Positions 60,464 to 64,000 of a stretch of 64,000 nucleotides of DNA are shown here, piece by piece; within the stretch, counting starts at the first letter, position 1, and every line of letters begins with the position of its first letter. Position numbers and translations under genes: made by a program. The notes beneath the pieces were generated by a model. The model was given only the letters and a program-made list of their open reading frames with translations, did not search any database and had not been told where the DNA came from. The DNA comes from Mucilaginibacter boryungensis (GTDB lineage Bacteria; Bacteroidota; Bacteroidia; Sphingobacteriales; Sphingobacteriaceae): contig NZ_JADFFM010000002.1 in the NCBI RefSeq assembly GCF_015221995.1, forward strand, positions 868,001 through 932,000, written 5' to 3'.

Positions 60464-61258
60464 ATGATTATGAAGATATTCAGAAAGATTAGCCTTGTTG
60501 CCATTATGTTTTGCCTGCCTGTCATCACCTTTGCATGGGGCACCAATGGTCACCGTATTTGCGGCGAGATCGCTTACAGCTATTTAACGCCAAAGGCCAA
60601 GTTAGCTGTACAGCAAATTTTAGGGAACGAATCGGTAGCCATGGCCAGCAACTGGGCCGATTTTATCAAGTCGGACGATAACTACCGTTACCTTTCGGCG
60701 TGGCACTATGTTGATTTTGATAAACCGTATACCCTGCCTGAAATGAAAGCATTTCTGGCTAAGGATACCGAGGTTGACGCCTACACCAAAATGAACTTCC
60801 TGATAGCGGAATTGAAAAAGCCAACCACCACTAAAGAAAATAAACTGCTTTACCTGCACATGCTGATACATATTGTTGAAGATGTGCATCAGCCTATGCA
60901 CACCGCCCACAAAGATGATCAGGGCGGCAACGGCTTTAAAGTAAGTTGGTTTGGTAAACCTACTAATCTGCACAGCATTTGGGATACCGAACTGATCAAC
61001 TTTCAGGAGTTAAGCTATACTGAATATGCAGCAGCTATTAATCACACCACTGCTGCACAGCGTGCCGAATGGCAAAAAGCACCGATTAGTGAATGGCTTT
61101 ACGAAAGCAATCAACTGGCCGAAGCGATATATGCCGGTGCCAAGCCAAACGATAATTTATCTTACAAATACAATTTCAACAACCTTGCTACCCTAAACCA
61201 GCAATTGCTAAAAGGTGGCGTGCGTTTAGCGGGAGTATTGAATGAGATTTTTAAATAA
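60464..61258 (+). CDS. S1/P1-type zinc nuclease
   Basis: A 264-residue protein with a signal peptide ending FAW, so the mature enzyme starts with Trp, as the family requires (the N-terminal Trp binds zinc). Zinc ligands are in WGTNGHRICGEIA, the SAWHYVDFD region, HMLIHIVEDVHQPMH and GGNGFKVSWFGKPTNLHSIWDTEL. These enzymes degrade single-stranded DNA and RNA and 3'-nucleotides in the periplasm or outside. The start directly follows the upstream lipoprotein stop. Confidence 0.94.
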   Translation: MIMKIFRKISLVAIMFCLPVITFAWGTNGHRICGEIAYSYLTPKAKLAVQQILGNESVAMASNWADFIKSDDNYRYLSAWHYVDFDKPYTLPEMKAFLAKDTEVDAYTKMNFLIAELKKPTTTKENKLLYLHMLIHIVEDVHQPMHTAHKDDQGGNGFKVSWFGKPTNLHSIWDTELINFQELSYTEYAAAINHTTAAQRAEWQKAPISEWLYESNQLAEAIYAGAKPNDNLSYKYNFNNLATLNQQLLKGGVRLAGVLNEIFK

Positions 61259-61335
61259 TATGCAAATAAGAAAATGTGCAAATTAGTCCCAGCATCTGCA
61301 CATTTGCATATCCACACATTTGCACATAATTCATC
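61258..61335. repeat. TGCAAAT/ATTTGCA palindromic repeat
   Basis: ATATGCAAAT, AATGTGCAAAT, TGCACATTTGCATAT and CACATTTGCACAT form imperfect inverted and direct repeats between the nuclease and phosphatase genes. It may end the nuclease transcript. The phosphatase start follows by four bases. Confidence 0.6.
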
Positions 61336-61338
61336 TCT

Positions 61339-61776
61339 ATGAAGATACTCATGGTTTGCCTGGGCAATATTTGCCGTTCGCCGCTGGCGGAAGGGATTAT
61401 GCAGCATTTGGCTGATGAGGCAGGATTAGACTGGCAAGTTGATTCGGCAGGAACCGGCGATTGGCACGTAGGAGAAGGGCCGCATCATGGCTCGGTACGC
61501 GTGGCACGCAGCCATGGGATTGATATTACCAACCAGGTTTGCCGCCTGTTCCGCGTAAGCGATTTTGATGAATTTGATTTGATACTGGTGATGGATAAAA
61601 GCAACCTGAGCAACGTACTTGCCATGGCCCGTAACCAGGAAGATAAACAGAAGGTACGCTTACTTTTGGGCGATGACGAAGTACCCGACCCATATTACAC
61701 CAATTTGTTTGAAGAAGCTTACGACCTGATAGAAGTCGGTTGCAAAAAGATCATTGAACACTACAAGGTTAAATAG
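61339..61776 (+). CDS. Low-molecular-weight protein-tyrosine phosphatase
   Basis: A 145-residue enzyme. The P-loop is VCLGNICRSP with Cys7 and Arg13 (C-x5-R), and the general acid Asp is in VPDPYYTN. The chain has the full length for the family. It removes phosphate from tyrosine residues. Its neighbour on the minus strand is a glycosyltransferase, and many such phosphatases act in exopolysaccharide control, but here that is only positional. Confidence 0.94.
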   Translation: MKILMVCLGNICRSPLAEGIMQHLADEAGLDWQVDSAGTGDWHVGEGPHHGSVRVARSHGIDITNQVCRLFRVSDFDEFDLILVMDKSNLSNVLAMARNQEDKQKVRLLLGDDEVPDPYYTNLFEEAYDLIEVGCKKIIEHYKVK

Positions 61777-61780
61777 AACC

Positions 61781-62932
61781 TTAGCGTACCATCCTGCCCT
61801 TCCAGGCATATTTGCCGGTATTGCCCATAATGCCAATATACACCACGTAAATAATATGCAGGGGCGCCACAATACTAATCAGGAATATCAGCCAGGTTCG
61901 CTTAAGGAATGAGAGCACTGGTAGCAGGAAAACTATTTCGAATAAATACTTCAGACCTATCTCCACTAAAAACAGTTTGAAAAAATAGCTGTCGTAAAAT
62001 CCTAATAAGGCGTTTACCAATAGCAGTACATTAAATAGCCACATGCTTACCGCCAGTGCTATGATCTTTTTATCCTTGTATTTAGTTGATTTTGATGCCC
62101 ACCGACGCCTTTGCTGTATAAAGCTGGATAGGTTATGCTTAGCATGGGTATATACAATAGCATCGCGCTTTTTTAAAAACCCTATACGGCCCGGATAGCG
62201 TAATGCAACTTTTTGAAGCAGTAGTTCATCATCACCTGATGCCAGATCGTCTATACCGGTAAAACCCCCTACTTCGTAAAACACATCTTTCCGATAAGCC
62301 AAATTAGCGCCGTTACAGGTAGATGCGCGGTTATTACCAATAAATGAGGCGCCAATGCCGATCAGAAAGGAGAACTCCAGCGTTTGCATTTGTTCAAACA
62401 AAGTTTTCTCCTCAAAATAAGTTACCGGTGACGAGATCATTACTTTATCCTCCATCTCAAAATAACTCACCACCGAGGAAAGCCATTTGGGCTCCATACG
62501 GCAATCGGCATCGGTAGCCACCATTAAATCGCCTGTCGACCGGCGTATGGCTTCAGCTATCGCTTTCTTTTTATACGAGTTTAATATCTGATTATCTTGT
62601 AGTTGCATTAATTGTACACCACTATCGGCATAGCTGCTGATGATAGCGGCAGTATTATCTGTAGAATGGTCGTCAACAATAATAATTTCAGTCAGTTCTT
62701 TGGGATAATCCTGCGCTAATAAATCTTCAATTGTTTTGCGGATGTTTTCTTCTTCATCGCGCGCGGCAATCAAGATGGTTACTTTAGTAGTGTAGGGCCC
62801 GGGGTTAATGCGGGGACGTTTCAGCATTGCCCAGCCTTTTATAAGGTAGGTAACAATAACCAGGTAAAGCCCGGTAAATAACAGAGAGATGGTACTATAA
62901 AGTGTTATCAAAAAACTTAAGCTTAAAAACAA
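61781..62932 (-). CDS. Membrane-bound family 2 glycosyltransferase
   Basis: A 383-residue protein with one N-terminal transmembrane helix, a GT-A domain (VTILIAARDEEENIRKTI, IIVDDHSTDNTAA, VATDADCRMEPKW) and a QRRRWASKSTKYK motif before four C-terminal helices, the layout of processive or polymer-type GT2 enzymes. It starts with TTG at 62932 (or TTG at 62911), since no ATG is present before the first helix; the gene overlaps the upstream one by 38 bases or less. The donor and acceptor are unknown. Confidence 0.9.
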   Translation of the reverse strand: MFLSLSFLITLYSTISLLFTGLYLVIVTYLIKGWAMLKRPRINPGPYTTKVTILIAARDEEENIRKTIEDLLAQDYPKELTEIIIVDDHSTDNTAAIISSYADSGVQLMQLQDNQILNSYKKKAIAEAIRRSTGDLMVATDADCRMEPKWLSSVVSYFEMEDKVMISSPVTYFEEKTLFEQMQTLEFSFLIGIGASFIGNNRASTCNGANLAYRKDVFYEVGGFTGIDDLASGDDELLLQKVALRYPGRIGFLKKRDAIVYTHAKHNLSSFIQQRRRWASKSTKYKDKKIIALAVSMWLFNVLLLVNALLGFYDSYFFKLFLVEIGLKYLFEIVFLLPVLSFLKRTWLIFLISIVAPLHIIYVVYIGIMGNTGKYAWKGRMVR

Positions 62933-63884
62933 AAACAGAGCCTAATATAGCGGGAATTATCAGGTTTATCAGCCAAATAGATGTAACTGCCGCCATAACC
63001 GCTATTTTTTGGTCGGTTACATAAGCAAATAGCGTAACAGAAGTTAGATTACGCACACCCACATCAAGCAGATCTAATGATGGCAGCGCCGATTGAATGA
63101 AGAACAGGATAAATATCATCATTAATACATCGTACAACGGGATTTCAGGAATCAATAAATGAATAACTAAATAATATTGAAACGAGAACACCGCAAAACG
63201 CGCCAGGCAGTAACCCATAATGCGCACTAATTCTGTGAACTTATAGCGGCCCATAATATCAAAAAAACGATGAAATTTATGCAGGAATTTAACGCTGTTT
63301 AATAATGACACCATCCACCTGATGTTGAAATAGAATAGCAGCATCAGCACTATAAATACAAAAGAAATAATAAGCAGCCCGGTATATAACAGCAGGTTAA
63401 GATGAAGAAAATACCAGATAAACCACATTAACGCAATAGCGCCCAGCACGTTGGTGATTACATTTTGCCCAAATGCCCCTACCGCCATAGCAAAAACCCC
63501 GTGAATGCGCCTGCGTTGGGGTAAAAACAGCACCCTGCCGCCATACTCGCCAATGCGGTTGGGGGTAAATATAGCCCATGTCAGTCCGCAAAAAACAGCT
63601 TCAATTGCATTCCATAACGACATATGGGTTAAGCGTTGTGCCAAGTATTTCCATTTGGCTGCCTCCAGTACCCAGTTAACCAGCATCAGTAAAAACACTA
63701 CCGACATGATATAGATAGCCCAGCCATGATTAATACCCAAAATCAGTGTTTCAAACTGTTTCAATTCGTGCTTGCTGTTTAGCTGGCGATAGATGAATAC
63801 TCCTGCCAGCAGTAAAACGGCTGCTTTTATGAGATAGGATAACGTTTTTTTAGAAGAACTGTTCAACACAAGTATTTTGTGCAA
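62895..63884 (-). CDS. Flippase-like membrane protein (lysylphosphatidylglycerol synthase TM-region / UPF0104)
   Basis: A 329-residue protein with about eight transmembrane helices. The segments EAVFCGLTWAIFTPNRIGEYGGRVLFL and PSLDLLDVGVRNL are the signature parts of the UPF0104 group (LPG synthase TM domain, without the synthase part). The start is TTG at 63884; GTG at 63869 and TTG at 63866 are alternatives. It is coupled to the GT2 gene by overlap and likely acts with it in moving a lipid or glycan. Confidence 0.85.
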   Translation of the reverse strand: MHKILVLNSSSKKTLSYLIKAAVLLLAGVFIYRQLNSKHELKQFETLILGINHGWAIYIMSVVFLLMLVNWVLEAAKWKYLAQRLTHMSLWNAIEAVFCGLTWAIFTPNRIGEYGGRVLFLPQRRRIHGVFAMAVGAFGQNVITNVLGAIALMWFIWYFLHLNLLLYTGLLIISFVFIVLMLLFYFNIRWMVSLLNSVKFLHKFHRFFDIMGRYKFTELVRIMGYCLARFAVFSFQYYLVIHLLIPEIPLYDVLMMIFILFFIQSALPSLDLLDVGVRNLTSVTLFAYVTDQKIAVMAAVTSIWLINLIIPAILGSVFVFKLKFFDNTL

Positions 63885-63906
63885 TGTTACGGAAAAGAGA
63901 GAGAAT

Positions 63907-63976
63907 GTTCATAGATGATGGTTCATAGTTCATATGATTATCTGAACTTTCTTACTATGAACCATCACCTATGAAC
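63907..63976. repeat. Palindromic repeat with GTTCATAG/CTATGAAC arms
   Basis: GTTCATAGATGATGGTTCATAG (63907-63928) and CTATGAACCATCACCTATGAAC (63955-63976) are inverse complements with one mismatch. It is one more dispersed palindrome of the window. The neighbouring gene beyond 64000 is not seen. Confidence 0.85.
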
Positions 63977-64000
63977 TATGGGCATTACTTTAAACGTGCT

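Noticed and set aside
1..64000. tRNA, rRNA, CRISPR arrays, transposases or phage genes
   Set aside because: I looked for clover-leaf tRNA patterns, regularly spaced repeats and DDE or integrase motifs and found none; dispersed palindromes have no regular spacers.

Overview
The window reads as a chromosomal segment of a Bacteroidota bacterium of the family Sphingobacteriaceae, most like Mucilaginibacter or Pedobacter. That rests on a SusC/SusD pair, the -7 promoter motif TAnnTTTG in front of several genes, weak or absent Shine-Dalgarno sequences, a carbamoyl-phosphate synthase large subunit without the C-terminal regulatory domain, and many dispersed palindromic repeats. The genus is an inference from overall resemblance and was not tested. 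No rRNA, tRNA, CRISPR array, transposase or phage gene is visible.

Positions 1-12700 hold a polysaccharide utilisation locus: the end of a SusC-type TonB-dependent transporter, SusD, a surface lipoprotein, a small outer-membrane barrel, a PL6-type lyase with its catalytic Lys/Arg and calcium-ligand pattern intact, and a 968-residue parallel beta-helix protein of the GH28 type. On the opposite strand follow a short-chain dehydrogenase, an altronate/galactarate-type dehydratase, a FucP-type sugar transporter and a divergent AraC regulator. Together they suggest cutting a uronic-acid glycan outside, import through SusCD, and oxidation and dehydration of the resulting sugar acid inside.

Positions 12800-25600 are mixed housekeeping and unknown genes: a PI-PLC-like secreted protein, RlmF, a MazG-like pyrophosphohydrolase, a PfkB kinase, lipoproteins including a tandem cysteine-rich pair, an SNF2 helicase, a stand-alone FabF, a YfcC transporter and TruC.

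Positions 25647-45061 are the centrepiece: a pigment cluster for a flexirubin-type aryl polyene-dialkylresorcinol ester. The minus-strand block, read from 41291 down to 25647, encodes a secreted protein, DarA, DarB, a small helix-turn-helix-like protein, a BtrH-like acyltransferase, an ABC-2 exporter (ATPase plus permease), an acyl carrier protein, AcpS, an AMP-forming ligase, a tyrosine-type ammonia-lyase, a ketoreductase, an ApeP-type dehydratase, ketosynthases, a chain-length-factor-like partner and a FabZ-like protein. The divergent plus-strand block (41593-45061) gives an enoyl-reductase-like SDR, a FabZ dehydratase, a ketosynthase, a second ACP and an Sfp-type phosphopantetheinyl transferase. 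The model is that tyrosine is deaminated to coumarate, loaded on ACP and extended to an aryl polyene. DarA and DarB make the resorcinol, an acyltransferase (perhaps the BtrH-like protein) joins the two, and the ABC pair may export the product.

Positions 45031-63884 are mostly core genes: a Nudix hydrolase, a LemA/TPM operon, a GH92 mannosidase, the pyruvate dehydrogenase E1 beta subunit, CarB, an NHL beta-propeller lipoprotein, RadA, FumC, S1/P1 nuclease, a low-molecular-weight phosphatase, a glycosyltransferase and a flippase-like membrane protein. At least six families of palindromic elements lie between genes, and three elements have entered coding sequence: in frame inside radA, at the 3' end of a ketosynthase-like gene, and at the start codon of a lipoprotein gene.
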